Shown here piece after piece: positions 13,891 to 28,923 of a stretch of 64,000 bases of DNA. The stretch is from Phallusia mammillata (lineage: Eukaryota > Chordata > Ascidiacea > Phlebobranchia > Ascidiidae). Position 1 is the stretch's first letter; the number at the start of each line of letters is the position of its first letter. Location of the stretch: contig QLIY01000104.1 in assembly GCA_003260075.1 (NCBI GenBank), forward strand, positions 170,612-234,611, given 5' to 3'. The translations under genes were made by a program, and so were the position numbers. Below the pieces are notes generated by a model. It had not been told where the DNA came from. It did no database searches and saw only the letters and a list, made by a program, of their open reading frames with translations.

Positions 13891-14082
13891 ATGGATTTTT
13901 TAAGTTTTGAACACATTTATTCTATTCAACAAACTTACTGCGGCAACATGCCAATGTATTTTGTTAGTGTTCCCGCTGCAAAACATTACCAAGAAAATTA
14001 TGGGAAAGAGTTTGGTGACATCGATATGGGAGAAATTTGTTTGACTCCCGCGCTTTTTTGGAACGCAGACCAAACTCGTTAA
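13891..14082 (+). CDS. possible small protein of 63 residues, unrecognised
   Basis: An ATG-initiated frame of 63 codons ends in TAA. Its composition is protein-like: aromatic and acidic residues are mixed, and codons are less skewed than in the surrounding non-coding sequence. I see no domain, signal peptide or membrane segment, and no convincing splice sites link it to a larger gene. It could be a single exon, a repeat-derived fragment or chance. Confidence 0.2.
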   Translation: MDFLSFEHIYSIQQTYCGNMPMYFVSVPAAKHYQENYGKEFGDIDMGEICLTPALFWNADQTR

Positions 14083-14225
14083 TTTGCTGTTTCACAGTCG
14101 GGTGCAGCGGCTAACTTTGGTACTAATTGTATTTTTCTCAAGATTCTGTTCGCAATTTTTCACTATTTTGCTATCAGTGTTAAGGTGATGGATGGCCTAA
14201 CATTGTTTATCCTTAACCCTGGATT

Positions 14226-14350
14226 AACTAGAAAGGTGGCTTACTAATCTACTTTTTTATATATTCTGTATCCTATTTATCAATTTGCCAGACACATCAT
14301 TTGAACTAGCCTACACATATGATTGTTTTTGCAAACAAAAACGAATGGGT
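14226..14350 (+). repeat. dispersed repeat, copy 1 (CTAGAAAGGTGGCTT family)
   Basis: This copy begins CTAGAAAGGTGGCTTA and runs to TTTGCAAACAAAAACGAATG and GGGTCTCC. A related copy lies at 18,273-18,379. A longer one on the opposite strand ends at about 59,842 in an Elongin A intron, with AGCCACCCTTCTAG as its end. No coding capacity is visible. Confidence 0.6.
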
Positions 14351-14355
14351 CTCCA

Positions 14356-14565
14356 CATGCGTGTTTGTGCGGATTTAAGGTAAACAAATGTTGCGGTTAT
14401 TTTTAGATTCGTAAGGATAAATTTTTAGACAGTATTAACCCAACTTTCAAAAAGTGCCCCCCCCCCCATGCGTGTTTGTGCGGATTTAAGGTAAACAAAT
14501 GTTGCGGTTATTTTAGATTCGTAAGAATAAACTTTTAGACAGCATTACCCCAACTTTCAAAAAGT
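14356..14565. repeat. direct duplication bridged by C11
   Basis: About 100 bases starting CATGCGTGTTTGTGCGG (14,356-14,455) are repeated after a C run (14,457-14,467), with a few substitutions and one T-run difference. Confidence 0.88.
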
Positions 14566-15728
14566 TTTGTCCGTATAATTTTTGCATCAATATTGTCATA
14601 TCATTTCAAAAACAAATCGTTACCACATTCACATTTTATACTTCGTCGTTTTTTTGCTGCTATTTAGGTTATCAGTATACCAAACTCAAATTCCGATTGA
14701 TAACTAACATCTGTCCAAATTTGAATAAGTTTTAAGCACTCTTTCTTGACCAAACGAGCGTTACAAACCAGCGTTCGACAGAAAAAAAATACGGACAAAA
14801 ACAATATGTGTCCCAGCATGGAAGGGGACCCATAATAAGTTTCTCATTAAACGGTAAAATTGAAAAGTTTCTTTGAATAAACAGACGATGCAGTAACAAG
14901 ATTTATTTGCTCACAACAAACCATTATCGTTCATTATGACGCAACACAAGGTCGCGAAAATAAAACACCCACTTTTAGAAAAGAGGGGGCGTACATGTTG
15001 ATGACGTCACAAAGAGGAGTTTGCGCGCGCGGAGTGTGACGTAACAAAGGTTGCGGGACGGAGTGATACTGCAAAAAGATTGAACTTTCAAAAGGTGCAA
15101 AACACAAATGATCAAATGCAAACAATGAAGTGGCGCGGTACGGCATTGTGACGTCATATACAAATGTGGAACAAAAACTGATAAGCGCAACAGGAATTGC
15201 CGGTGGTAAAAAAATCTAAAAAAACACAAACGAAACTATGGGGTCACGTGATTAAGCAGTGAGGGGGAGCGGACGATTTATTATCGACGAAATCGCGATA
15301 AATTATCGACCATTTTAGTTCAAGTTCATTTCCACAATCAACAACGCTCTACTTCGATGACGTCATCAGTCTAAGTGCGAGTTCCACTACTAAACTACGA
15401 GTATGACGTCATATACCCTATCATTGTGACGTCACGACCACTATGCGCGAAGGTCTTCCTCAGAAAAATTTTTGAATGGAAAAATTGTGATTTGAAAAAA
15501 ATAAAATTGATGGAAAAAGAAAAGTTTGTGGTAAAAAAACTCCGACGTATACCGCGCAGCACACGAAGATATTTCATCTAAAACCTCGAAAACATAAAAC
15601 TCCGCCAGATGAGAAACCTCCCGGTGTGCGTAAAAGTGTAACCAGCAGTCGTTGTGTACCACACGAGAGAAGAGAAAGAAAAAAGGGAGAGAGAGAGCGA
15701 CCCTTTCGCTCTGGATCAATAAAATTTG

Positions 15729-18700
15729 TCACTTTGTGCTCGTGCTCCCACTGGTGGTCACTTTTTCGGCGATTGTGTGTCGCGGGGGGAGTGATGGGCG
15801 TGCTGGGATGCGATAAAGGCTTGTGGGAGAGTGTTGGATGTGAAACCTTCTGGTGGGTTGTGCATGTTGGTGTGTGTCAGGAACATGGGAGCGATGCCAG
15901 GTGGAATGGCAGATGCCACGCAACCTGACACGTTTAACCGGGACAGCTGGGTCGATGTCGCCTGAAGAAAATACAAGATGATAAAAATATAGAAAATAAA
16001 CACACAATAATGAGTATTCGTATTCTGAGGAGACCAACTATCAGTGATTCTCAAATGGTCCCAAAATGACAAAAATTTAATTCAAATGATCCTCTTTCAC
16101 CAGAAATGACTGATTTTTTTTATAATACTACCAACAGTGCGCCCTTAAAATTTTCGCACGTTGCAATCGGAAATACTTTTACTGTCATTTACTTACGTCA
16201 CCACTTACGCAATCACTTCTCATTACTTACATCGTCGTAAATTACCTGGAGCGCTTGAGGCCAGTTTGGAACACGTGACGACATCATGACGTCAGGAATA
16301 CGTGACGCAGGAACCGGAGATGTTGAGGTTCCTGGTTCAAATACCAACAAAGTTAGTTGGGGGGTTTGTAAAAAAATTGCAAAATGAAGATTCGAGGTTA
16401 CTTTAGGTCATTCCGTTCAGAGGTAATACGTTAAGAAAGTTTGATGTTTCTTACGATAAACGAAGCAACGCCCCATAAGGCATATAACCTTCTGTTGGAA
16501 TACCATTGACCTCTTATATTCCTAATTATGTTTTCCTATTATGAAGCAACTATTTGTTTTCTGCACGTCGCTGAATATTGCTTACTGGCGGTGCTGAAAT
16601 TCAAAATTTCTAAACTTATTTTCTCGTGTTGCCCTCATTACTCTTCGAAACGATCTTGTACATCGAGTGTAACCTTGTTGACCATTGTTAGGTTTACTGA
16701 AGATATATTTTTATCAAAGCGTTAAATCGAATGCCAGTCCATTTAAGCAGGTTTGGCTCAAATACGTTTGCAATCCACGACAGAGACCACATTGCAATAT
16801 CTCTCCTAACATATCGAATTAACGCCTTGGGGAAATTGACTTTCATGTGTCAACCGCTGACATAGTAAAACAGCCTCAAACCTGCACCAATCACATTCTG
16901 CCGCATCACAACTTAACCCCAGCATTGCAGTATAACATTACCTGGCATAACTCCAGGTGGGATCCGACTTTCCACAGCCTTCTGACGAACAAACCTCAAC
17001 ATCGCGCGTTTCTGTCGCTTCTCGTTCGGTATGAGCGGCATCACGCTGTCAAGATGCTGAGATTTCCGTTTCAAATCCTGCTCGTATTTTTTCTGCTCGG
17101 CCAGCTTCTTCTCCAACTCTGCAAGTAAAAAACCTTGTAGAGATTTACAATAGAACTTGCCTTGTAGAGATTTACAATAGAACATTAGCAAATAGAACAA
17201 TTTTAGTCAAAGGATTTTGTAACGATGAAAAGTGAATGATAAACTGCACTCTGCTAATGATACCAATGTCAACGAGAAAGTACTACAACCTTATGAATGT
17301 ATGGGAATCGATATGTCAACAAATCCATAGAAATTGTTATACTGTTTCAAACATTTTTGTAGTGGGGTGAACCGAAAGTTTTTCGAGCCATTTATTCTGG
17401 ACAAACATTTCTATTAAAAAAAATACATCACCAAGTTTCTAAACCCGCATATTCAAATTTTAAAAAATGTTCAAATTTTTGTTTTGTAGTATTCACCCCA
17501 AAAGTGAGGCATATTTGTTCACGATTAAGAAGCCCATGTAAAACTGCATGAATTTGTGAACAGTAGTTGCAGAAAAACAACAACATTTCAACATGTGCAG
17601 TTTCAGCAACGTTACGCTTTTAAGAATTTCTTAAGCTGAGTTCAGGTTTGAGTAAAAACCTGAAGACTGTGCTTGGTTAAAGTAAATACAGAAGTTTGGC
17701 GAAAGACAAGTGACCGTTCGTGAAGCGCAGAATCAGATGCAGGTTTGCTGTGTATCTGGTTATCCTGGATCACACACGGTAAATTTTCCCTCAAACAACC
17801 ATTTAATTTTCTCACCTTGTATAGCTTGGTTGGATTTTTCAGCTTGTTCCTCCATGTTATGTTTGTAAACCGACAATCTCTGTGTGATGGTAGGAATCAT
17901 CTCAAGAGCGCTCACCAAGTTTGTTAAAGTTCCAGCGTCTGTAACATGAAAAACACATTGTTCGGCGTTTCATGGTTTTGGGATTCTTAGTTTGTTTTAT
18001 AATAAGTTCGGATTAAAAAAGCTTCGGGTCGTTCGAAGCAACTCGGAACAGAACTGGAGAAAGTTGAGTTGAAATATTTTTTAGATTCTTTTCCATATTT
18101 CGATCAACCACAAAAATGTCAGAGAGTTTCTACAGAGTAAAGACATTTTAATAAAGACGCTTTAAATCGCTGGTGTCATATTCACTACATTTGACATCCG
18201 GCTCCCAAACAGTTTTGATTTTAATCAAACTAGGTTTTAGGTCCGCGTTTGGTTTTTGCAAAACTATTACAACTAGAAAGGTGGCTTTCTAATATACTTC
18301 CATTTTATATCTTCTATATCCTATTTACCAATTTACTATACACATAATTTGATCTACACATATGATTGTTTTTGCAAAAACTATCACATTTTACCACTGC
18401 ATGGAAAGTAACAATTTTTTTTTTGAATTAAGTTATTCAACAAAACGCGACATCATGTAAACGTCATCACTTCTGAAATTATCACGTGGTTAGTTGACAT
18501 TGACACTGACCTTCAACTGACACGACGTTGGTGACTTTGGTTTTGGCGTGGAGGTTTGTGATGTGAGTTATAACATCCCGCACGATGTCGTCAAAGAGCT
18601 CTGACCGAATAATTCCGTTCCAGAAATTCTGAAGGTCTGAAAAAAATCAAATCTTGTGAAAATGTTGGTTTTGCAAAACATGACAAAAACCGAAACATAA

Positions 18701-21700
18701 AAACGGGAATTTTCGGTCTATGGAGATGCCCTGACTGGCAAAGCGGAAAACTGAACTGATATTAAAAGTTAACGGTTTGTGAAGTTCGTCTTGTTGCACC
18801 TGAACCTCAGTGAGATATTTCATGCAAGTTCAGCTGCATGTGAGCCTCGCGTGAAAACAATACGAAACTTAGCAGAGAGTTAATAGAAGGATAGCACAAA
18901 TGCAGATGATAGTTCACCAACTAACGTAAATGAATCCGACAATGTAAAACTTAGGCGACTAAAAAGCTGGTAATCGAAGCTTTAATTTTGACCAGGAAAA
19001 GTCAAGCGAAAACTTATGTACAAACTCGGGTCTAATATTATGTGCGTTGTTGTCTTAATTGAATAGAAATGTGAGAATTTCACCAACCGCCCGTTTTATT
19101 ATTACTTCTGTGTAAAAATCAGCATGTTTTTGTAGCGTTTGATTAATAAAGCATGTCGCTTTTTAAGTCTATTTGGGCCGTTATTTTCATCATTATTTTT
19201 CGAGTGTTGTTTGCTAAACTTTAAACCAGGGGTGGGGAACCTGCGGCCCGTTTGCCTTTTTAATGTGGCCCCCGTCACAATTTTGTTAAAGGACAACATA
19301 GCGTAAAAAAATCAATTAAATTTCCTTTTTACAAATATTCCGTTGAAATGACTTCGACATTATTGGTAATCTCCCCATTCCACATTATGACGCCAAACTT
19401 ATTAAAATTGCGACACTTTCAACCGCTTGCTATATTTGTGACGTAACAGTCACTCGATTGCCTCTCATTGCAGTAACAAAACATTTGCTATGTGGTGTTA
19501 GTTTAAAATGGATGTTAGAGCTATTAGCGTGAAAATTATTTGGCCCGCCCGAAAATGTGTTGCAATTCATGTGGCCCGCGGCTCTAAGTAGGTTCCCCAC
19601 CCCTGCTTTAAACAAATGAAACCAAAACAGCACGCACAAACTCCAAGTAAATACACAAAAACTAAGAATGAAAATTTTGTGGTTTTGAAAACTTTACCCT
19701 GCAATACACACGGGGGTTGAAATTCCCCGCGAGTCACCCACGCGCATGGGGTTGGGGGGGTACGTGCGAAGGGGGAATTCTACGCTTGCGGTTTAGCGGA
19801 GTTTCCCTGCCACGTTTACCAGCTATTCTGAAATCCAACCCCTGTACGCAGGAGAACTCGTTACGACCTTTTAACAACGAAGTGGTTTGAGGTGGAAAAT
19901 TTGCTCTGATGAGAATTTGGTGATTTCCAACAAAGTGTTGGCGGGAAACTTAGTAAAGATGTGGGCAGTAAAAAAAGACGCAAAAAACGACAAAAACATT
20001 GTAAACTGAGAAAAAACTTGTAAATTATACCAAAAATGTAATAATACCGTTAGCAGTCGTTGACAAAATGCTTTGAAAGATACAATGCTTCGACAAAAAA
20101 ATGTGGGAATTGTAATTTGATTGATTCAAATTAAGATGTTTGTGTGATTATTAGAATTTAAGATTTTAGTGTCATTAAGATAAATTAGGATGATTGTGTG
20201 GATTAGAAAATACAATTTTAGTCAAAGGTGCGGATGGAGGTCATTGGAAATGACAAGTTTAATTTAAGAATCGTCGCAACATCCGAACCACTACGAGCCA
20301 CTTTACCTTGCAGCTTCTCAGCGGACGCGAACACTTCCTTCATAATGATCGAGTCGAGATGAGGGGACGGAGCCAAACCCGAATCCTCCGAACTTGAACG
20401 CTCCAATGAACCTGTGATTGACAGGCTCGTATTACCTGTTAAATACACAAAGTTCTAAACTTCTAAAAACCGAACACGGGAATTTACGATTGGATTTTTC
20501 GGTTGATTTAATTTTTCGAGTGGTATTTTCATTTTACAGTTTTTTTTCTAAATGTTTTAAATTTTGGCTTGTCTAAAAACGAAACCAGATTTCGTTTTTC
20601 TATTGTTTAAGTGCAAAGGTTTAACATTTGTATCAAGGCATGATTTGCGTTTTAAAACTGCGGATCTGGTCATTTTTATCAAGTTAACATCGTCACCAAA
20701 ATTCTGTGTCGGATAACATTTAATTTCCTCTTACTTTCTTGAGACTTGGGCATTCCTTGTCGTTTTGCTCCCAAATAGGGAAGATCTTCTGAATTGGACC
20801 GAGCTGGGAGGCTGTCAGCGGAAGGCTGGGACGGCATACTCCGGTACGAGTGCTGTAACGAATCGATGTGAAGTCAAACACGACGCAGGGCAAGAAACGA
20901 TCAACATTTAATCAAGCCGTAACAAGGAAAGGTTGAATGTCAATTAATACGAGGCAGATGCGGGCAGGTCAAAATAATCGATATTAGCAGATGCCTTAGC
21001 TGCTCGGGACATGTGCCGACCTTATACGCTGTCCGTGGTATTTGCATTTAAGAAAGCTCACCAGAAAATGTGGCCCGGTGGAACTGACAGGTTTTTGATG
21101 TTATATCGATTTCATTTTCGTCGGTTACAGCTGAATTATTCCCAACAAATGAACGCAAATCTCTGGGCACTAATTGCTCATTAGGTTGTTCGTGGTTTCA
21201 AGTTGTTTCTTACACAATTTACCCACTTATGGTTGTAGTAGGAATTTAAAGTGATAAACTAAATCAAACGGAAATTGGAAATTAAGTTTAATTTGCACAA
21301 CAACATAAATTTTATTACCACAAATTAAAGTCAACTTTATCCGGAAAAACTCTGCAATCACAAACAACGTGACGAGGTTGTGCCCAAATTAACAGATTTC
21401 CAGCAACAAATATCCTGTGGAAATTGTTTTGGGAAACACTGCGGAAATAGCAGCAATGTTTACGTTCAAGATTTGCGACCCAACGTGTTAGTTCATCACC
21501 AGAAATAGCAAAGTAGCACTTAGATTTGCATCTAAATATGCGGCCCATGTAAATGTGTCACAGATTATTAAAACACTCGGTATATCACCATAGCAACGTC
21601 ACGGTACAATTACGTAGTACGTGTAAGTCGCTTAGCGGCGTTTTGAGCTGTTTTACGTGTCGCAGAGCGGTACATCGCATAGCTTCGTGCTTGTGGTCAG

Positions 21701-24700
21701 ATATAGTTAGCGCAAACGCCCAAATGCCAAATGTTGCGCTGCCAAAATACACCAGGACCGATTTAGTGTGAAAATGCGCCATAAGTAACAACGGGAATCT
21801 CATGAACGAACCAAAAATATCTAAATACTCTTCAAGTTATACCTGACATTAGCACTTCTGGGTTTGTTTATAGGAAAAGGATGAAATTGTTCACTGATCC
21901 ATAACTTACATTGCACGTTTGTATCAAAATTACGTTTGTAATAAAACGCACACCATGTTTTCACCAACGTTTAGATTCGCTTGCCTTAAACCGTGTACAT
22001 AGGACGAAATTGAGAGGTTGTTTTGGTCTAAGGTTAGGAGAAATATTCCGTGGCCAATTTTCGACGGAGCAAGCCAGTAATTTCGGTGGGCGCAAATCGC
22101 ATGGTAACCGCACACTTGCACGCCTACAGTGACTTTCTCATAACCTTTCCCGGGGAAGCGATCCGCAATCCTACGAAAATCCAATGCATCCGAAAAACAT
22201 CTGCCACTTTCCCAACCCCCGCATTGTTACCCAACACACACGATATGTTTGTTACGAAACATAGAATCGATTTGTGACGCAACAAAGACGGGCGTCGCGC
22301 TTTCGAAATGTCAGAAATGATATTTTTTTAGAGGGATTAGATTTTTCAGTTGTTTGTTAAATTACAAAAACGAAACAGTGTGACATGCGTGACTTGGCAC
22401 GAAAGAAACGGGTTTCCAGCAAGCTTCGTGCAATCAACCCTGACATAACGACTTTGTACAACCTAAATCAGTGGTTCTCAAACTTTTTTATTGTCGGGGC
22501 CAAATGGCATTCTTTAAGTGTGGAGGGAGCCGCAAAATAACGAAACCTTGAGAAAATCACTAAAGATTATTACTTTGAAAGCTAAAATAGCAATGTTTGG
22601 TGGTTTTCTGAGGTCTGGTGCGAGCCGCAAAATAAGTAGTTGGGAGCCGCATGCGGCCCCGAAAACCGAGTTTGAGAACCACTGACCTAAATTTAAAAAA
22701 AAATCCAAGGAAGTTTAAATTGTGACAACGTAGTTACATAACGGTCATGGTTGATTGGAGGAAGTTGGTATGAAACCCGCTTGAGGAACTTGCGCACGCA
22801 GGCATATGGTGGTTAACCATATTTCGTGTTGTCTATAGTTGGAAACACTTGATTTCCAAACCGCCGCGGGGTGACAAGGTTTTCAGGAGGTTCAAGGCAT
22901 TCGAATCCTGCCTCCTACTTGGCGCTGTAAGCCCGTTCCTCAGCTGTCCGACCTTTACACGGAGGAACGATGACCTTTGTCAGGCCACAATGCACTTACG
23001 CGGATGAAATGGTATTTTCGAAAATATTTCACAGAAACGCCACTTTTTGCGATCACACAGTCTGTGCCATTTCAACTGGTCGCAGTTTAACCAAAATATC
23101 CCAAAGAAAACTGGTTGCAATCCTTATCTATTACTGGGTTTTTACAAATATTTGTCAAACATTTACCAAAACTACAGCGAATTTGTAGCAGGTAAGACTT
23201 GACGTTTAAGTCAACCACTATTTTATAACATGACAATTTATCCTGAGCGTTAGACTCACCAGATCTCTCGGATCGCTCTCAAACGAATTGTAGGGTTTAT
23301 CCGAGTTGTCGAAAGACGAGTTCTTGTTACTCCGACACTGATTCGAGCAGTTGTTGTCGTGGTCGTAATAGTTCAGCTCACCGCTCTCGATCAGCTTCCT
23401 GGATCGATGTGAACATACGTTTAAACACAGACATTTATATTGCAATGTGAAAAAAATGTTTGTTGGAAAAAAATGCGAATTGCTGCTGCTCACAATGTGT
23501 GAATGTGGTTTATTAAAATCACAGGACGAGTATGACTAAATGTTTACGTAATTCACTGTCATGCGGTTTAATCCATCACCATACAAGAGACAGAGTGAAT
23601 GCGATATTTAAGGATAAGTTACATATATTGCCCGCTTTTGTGAACGGAAATAGAAGTTTAAACTCATTTGACTAGTCTGTTTAATCAATTTTCGGCAAAG
23701 TTTGTTTGAAATAATTCAAACTTGAATTGTAAATCTCCTATTTGATGAAACATGGCGAGGTATGTATTACGGGGTTAGCGTGGTGTTCGAACCTACAACC
23801 CTCGGGTTATTATCACAACAACTATCGCATCCTGTGATTGTGTCGTGCACATTGTGACGTGATGCAGATAGAATGGAGCCGCGCTTCGTTAAATTCGAGC
23901 GTTTCGCGTCTCGTGGTTCGCGCTTCCACCACAGACCGGATGTCGCTCTATGACTCACAATCATGTCGGGCGACTCTATGACGTCATAACGTCGTGTCGC
24001 GCTGTTCGAATTTGTAAACAACAAACAGCGGTGAAAAGCGGGGGACGTATTGTGGCAATGATCGCCGCCAGTTTGGTGATTAACAGGTGAAAACTCACGC
24101 TCGTGCAAATATGAAAACATGTGTTGGTGAAGTTTTTAGTGCAAGAAAAATATTTCGTGAATTAAATCACCGAATCATCGGCAAAACAAATTGCAAGATT
24201 TCACATCAAGTGAATAAATGTTTAGACGTCTGCCAGATAGGTAAGTGGACAAAACAGTTGATGACGAGGTTTTCAGAGATTTAATACGACAGATAAAAAA
24301 TGTTCAGGTGTCTGAACTTTTGGACCATAAAAACACAGTTTGTTTTCAGACGCCTTTCAAACGGTAAGGTAATATTTGGTCCATTATTGGAGCGGTAAAT
24401 TCACATAAAATATGAAGTTCTAATTCCAGCCACTTAACTTGCAACTATTAGGTGACCAAATCACATGAATATTAACTCCGAAAAAACAAACATGAAACCA
24501 CAACAAACAAAAGTAACATGCTTTTACCGTAACATCGTCCCGTTGATTCGGATTGCTCGCTTCCAATCTTTCAACGTTGATTTTCCGGCGCAGTTTACAA
24601 ATTCTTTCGGGGTCAGCCATTGATCTCCGCACTGTAGAATAATGGACGTATATATAAGTAAGTACAGACAACATACAAGCGAACTACAGGATACGAACAA

Positions 24701-26239
24701 CTCGTGTTAATTTGAACCTCTAACAAAATTTGTATCAACTACAACACGTTTCAAGTTTAACTTGTTTATATGACATGTAATACGGTATTTTGAACCAGTG
24801 ACCATTTCGTTTCTGTATAATTTCATAAATAGGTTATTTCAGACGCCATACGGGTAAACTACACCAACGACTCGTATTACTATATATCTCTTTTTAGAGA
24901 CTCCAACAATATTAAATATTAGGATAAACAAAAATAACACAGAAGTCATCTTTTTGGCAAGTATATTTAGACGTAACGTGACATTGTAAACCCTTTTTTT
25001 GTATCAGTGTTATTTTCAACAACACAACCAATATAAGTTAGATTGTGACCAACCTTTACACATTTTGCGTTAATTCCAGGACAGATAAATTTCTTCCAAA
25101 CCAGGTCAGCCTTGTTGTTTCCACATGTGATGGGGTAAGTTGTGTCTTCACTCGGTCTAAACAACATCGAGTTATTTTATCAACAAAATTGGTGGATGGT
25201 AATTTTCCAAACATATTCATGGACTGCAAGGGACCCATAATTATAATTGGACTTGAACTGGCAGGCTATGGATTTATAACACACAGTTTTCGACCATAAA
25301 CCCCCCCCCCATTGGTGGATGGTAATTTTCCAAACATATTCATGGACTGCAAGGGACCTTATTATAATTGGACTTGAACTGACAGGCTATGGATTTATAA
25401 CACACAGTTTTCGACCATAACTTTTTTTGAGTTTTACCAAACGCTGCCATAGCATAGAGAACAAGCCCAAATAGGGTGTGTGCAATGTATAGCATTTTGT
25501 TGTCGCACTAAAAAGCGCACAAAACAATGCAGAACATGTTCAAAATGGTAAAAAAGCGAACGTTTTTTTGCGGCCACAGCAATGAAGCTACTCCATTGCA
25601 TACTTTTTTCCGGATGTTTTGAAGTCTTTGTATGTGGAGGAGTAGATAATGAAATACGGGTAGTTAATTTTGGAATCGACCAAATTAAAGTGGTGTCACC
25701 CAAGTTCATGTGTCGGTGGACATAAAGTGCCAATAGTGATCTCATAATGGTCCAAGACGACAACTGACGTCAGTAAGGTCATGAATTATTAAATTCTTAA
25801 TCGTCAACTCAAAGGTCTGAAGGTTTTTTAAAGTCCGAAAAATGTTTAAGCTCCGTTTACCCAAAGTCGCGTGAAATTTTCGGGATTTGTTGATTGCGAA
25901 GTTGCATTCCCAGTATGAACAGAAGTTGTTTTAGCTTAAAACTACGTGCTGTGCTGCCTGTGTAAACTTTTATCACTATCAAACTTTACCAGATTATTTG
26001 TTTGGAGCTGATTCGATAAATAACCGGGAAAATGTACAATTTGGCGGGTGCCGTCGTTACTATGCCAACATATTGTCGTTGGTTGCTATGCCAACCGAGT
26101 TAAAAAGGGAAGTTTGCGACGCAACCCGCTTTCAAGCCGCGATTAATCGTGACATCACCGCGCGGTTGATTCATCCTACGATGAAACGAACAACTCTGCG
26201 TCGACGATAAAATGTTTCCATTCAACTGTCAGTTCACGG

Positions 26240-26271
<32 letters not shown>

Positions 26272-28827
26272 ACACACACATACACACTCACATACACACA
26301 CACACATGGGGGCGGTGCTGGATACGCAAGTCACATGCATTTCTGTGTGTTAACTGGCGTTCAATGTTGACTTTCGTGTTTGTTGAGCGAACGAGCCGGT
26401 TTCCTAACTTGTTTGCTCTCAGTCTGGGGGCTTTCCAATTAACCGCCTCTAACATTTATTGGAATATTTTCTGACACCAAGATCACACATAGAAACACTA
26501 TACACGGACTTGACAAACGATTTATTTAATAAAAATAAAGTACTTGTGTATATAGAATACATCATGCAGACGTTTCAACAATCATAAGTTGCCATCATCA
26601 GTGCATGTTGTCAGTTGACCATAAGATTAAACTTGCAAACGTAAAATTTTTCCATTCATCTTTCGAAAATTTAATTGTACCGGTAGTTTAGATATTGTTC
26701 ATGCTTTGGCCATTTGACTTATAATAAGTTATTTTTAGCACATCGTAAAAAACATCGTCAAAACGTTTTATTTCAGCCATTTTTTTAATTTGCCAAGTTT
26801 CGCACTTTAAATTTGTTGTTGGCATTAAAACTTTTCTTATAAATCAACTCGCAAAGTCACATTGGCGCTGCAAGCTACGTCAATCGGTTTACGTAACCCG
26901 ATTTCGGCAACCAACCAACACCGAAAATTGTCGAAAATCAAGTTTTCTTGTTTTGGCAGAAAAACCTTAAAAACCAAATAAAACTTTTAAAAACTTTGCA
27001 TTTACAGAATAATTTGAACATCGGTTCGGTGCCCCCCCCCCCAAAATTGTCGAAAATCGAAAATCAAGTTTTCTTGTTTTTCGCAGAAAAACTTTAAAAA
27101 CTAAATTAAACTTTTAAAAAATTGGCATTTACAGAATAATTTGAACATCGGTTCGGTGTAGTTGGGTTGTTACATGTGTTTTGGTTTGCCACAATTACAA
27201 CGTTGCAAGTTGTAACATTTCACATTTCAGTTTCAACATCAAGGTTTTACGTGAATACGTGTGAAAACATCGTGCCTCTTTGGAACTTGAGTGCGCTTGG
27301 TGCATGACCAGGTGAGGGTAAATATAGAAATCGGTGAAAAACGTGAACCCGTACGATCTTTATGTGAAAACCGCGGGATTAAGGCGAGCGGAGAAAACGT
27401 GCAAGAGATGCGACTCAGATTTTCTGCGTTAGAGCGATGAGATTGTTGGGTTCATGTTTCAACCAGCCTGTGTTTTAACGTATTGAGATTTTCTTGGTCT
27501 AATTTGTTACCAGTTTCGCATTAACTGCTAACAATTTGGAAATGCACAACTATCAAACTGAAAGTCTCGTGTAACACAACCGTTGTTTCAGTTTTCTTGT
27601 CAACCGTATGTCTGTAAGTCTTAACTCTAATAGTTTAATTAAAACTCATTAGTTAAAACGTTTCCAAGTTATAAAGCCTAAAAAATGTGGTGTTAGAATG
27701 TAGCTTGACGAGTTTGGCACACGAAAAACTTTGGTTTGGTGCGTTTGTAAAGTTCAAAACCACTGCACCGTGTCGTAACAAACAATCTTAATAAAGTTCG
27801 CCGTCGTTCCCCTGTAAAAGTGAAACAACTTACTTTTCGAGTTCAGTGTGGGAATCGCTTTTGTAATCCTTTGGCAGCAAATGCATGTGTGATGCGGTTA
27901 ACATTGGGTCGCTCCTGAAAAAAGTAAGATTGTTTAAAAAATAAAAATAACAAAAGCCTCACTGTAAAGTACAGGCGTGAATACTAATAATAATTAGATC
28001 TCCTGAAAAATCTTGAAATTGTTTATGGGGTTTGTTTGCGCAAACAGCAGTTATTTCCACAACGTTTTACTTAAACGCAGTTTTTTTTCTGCTGCAAAAA
28101 CCGCAAATCTTCAAAAATGGTTTGCAAACGAACAAAATAAAATTCTTCTTCCCACAAACCGCATTGTTGTGGCATTCATACGTCACAATAAAAAGACACT
28201 GCAATAAACGGTTTGGTGACATTACGCAGAAAAGGTCACACAGAAAAAACAAGAAGGACGGCTGGGCGGGAGGAATAAACAAAATTTCCATGCAGCAAAA
28301 CTGTTTTCGTTTGAGATTATCACGAAACAATCAAGCGGACGTGGTTCGTTCCACAATAAACAATCGCGCTGTGATGTCACAAGTAAAAGTTTGAAAGTTA
28401 GTGTGACCAAACAAACGGAAAGAAAATGTTGTTTTGAAGTTCACAAAAACGCATTTATACAAACGATGACATTTTATGCAAAGCAGCTACAACTGAATAG
28501 ATGAAGTTACTTTATAACAGTTGTCGGCAACCGTCGGTCCGCGAGGATTTCGTATACTTTTTCAGGTTAAATGCTTTAAAACATTTTGCCCATGGATCCC
28601 GAGGTTGATAAACTAATTTTATTTTCATTGCTAAATATTTGTAGGTTTGAAGGCCGGTCCACGATGAAATTTCGGTTTCAAAAACGGTCCGCAGTGCAAA
28701 AAAAGTTGCCGACCCCTGCTTTAATAGAGTGACGTTCATAAACTTAACATTTAATCACGTGACAACACATCGCCCACATCCGGGACCTTTTAACTTGACG
28801 TCAGCGCAAAACATCTTCTGCTCAGCT

Positions 28828-28923
<96 letters not shown>

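Larger units (their letters stand above)
12111..15728. other. no recognised gene; downstream of the GMEB-like gene
   Basis: This stretch contains two bridged duplications and a dispersed repeat (14,226-14,350). TGACGTCA clusters at 15,002-15,009, 15,149-15,156, 15,358-15,365, 15,404-15,411 and 15,427-15,434, and TCACGTGA lies at 15,243-15,250. The right end should hold the GMEB 3' untranslated region; a minus-strand AATAAA lies at 15,282-15,277. Confidence 0.5.

Noticed and set aside
22873-22973. Possible tRNA-derived element with ATTCGAATCC (B-box-like)
   Set aside because: No A box at the right distance and no cloverleaf could be drawn.
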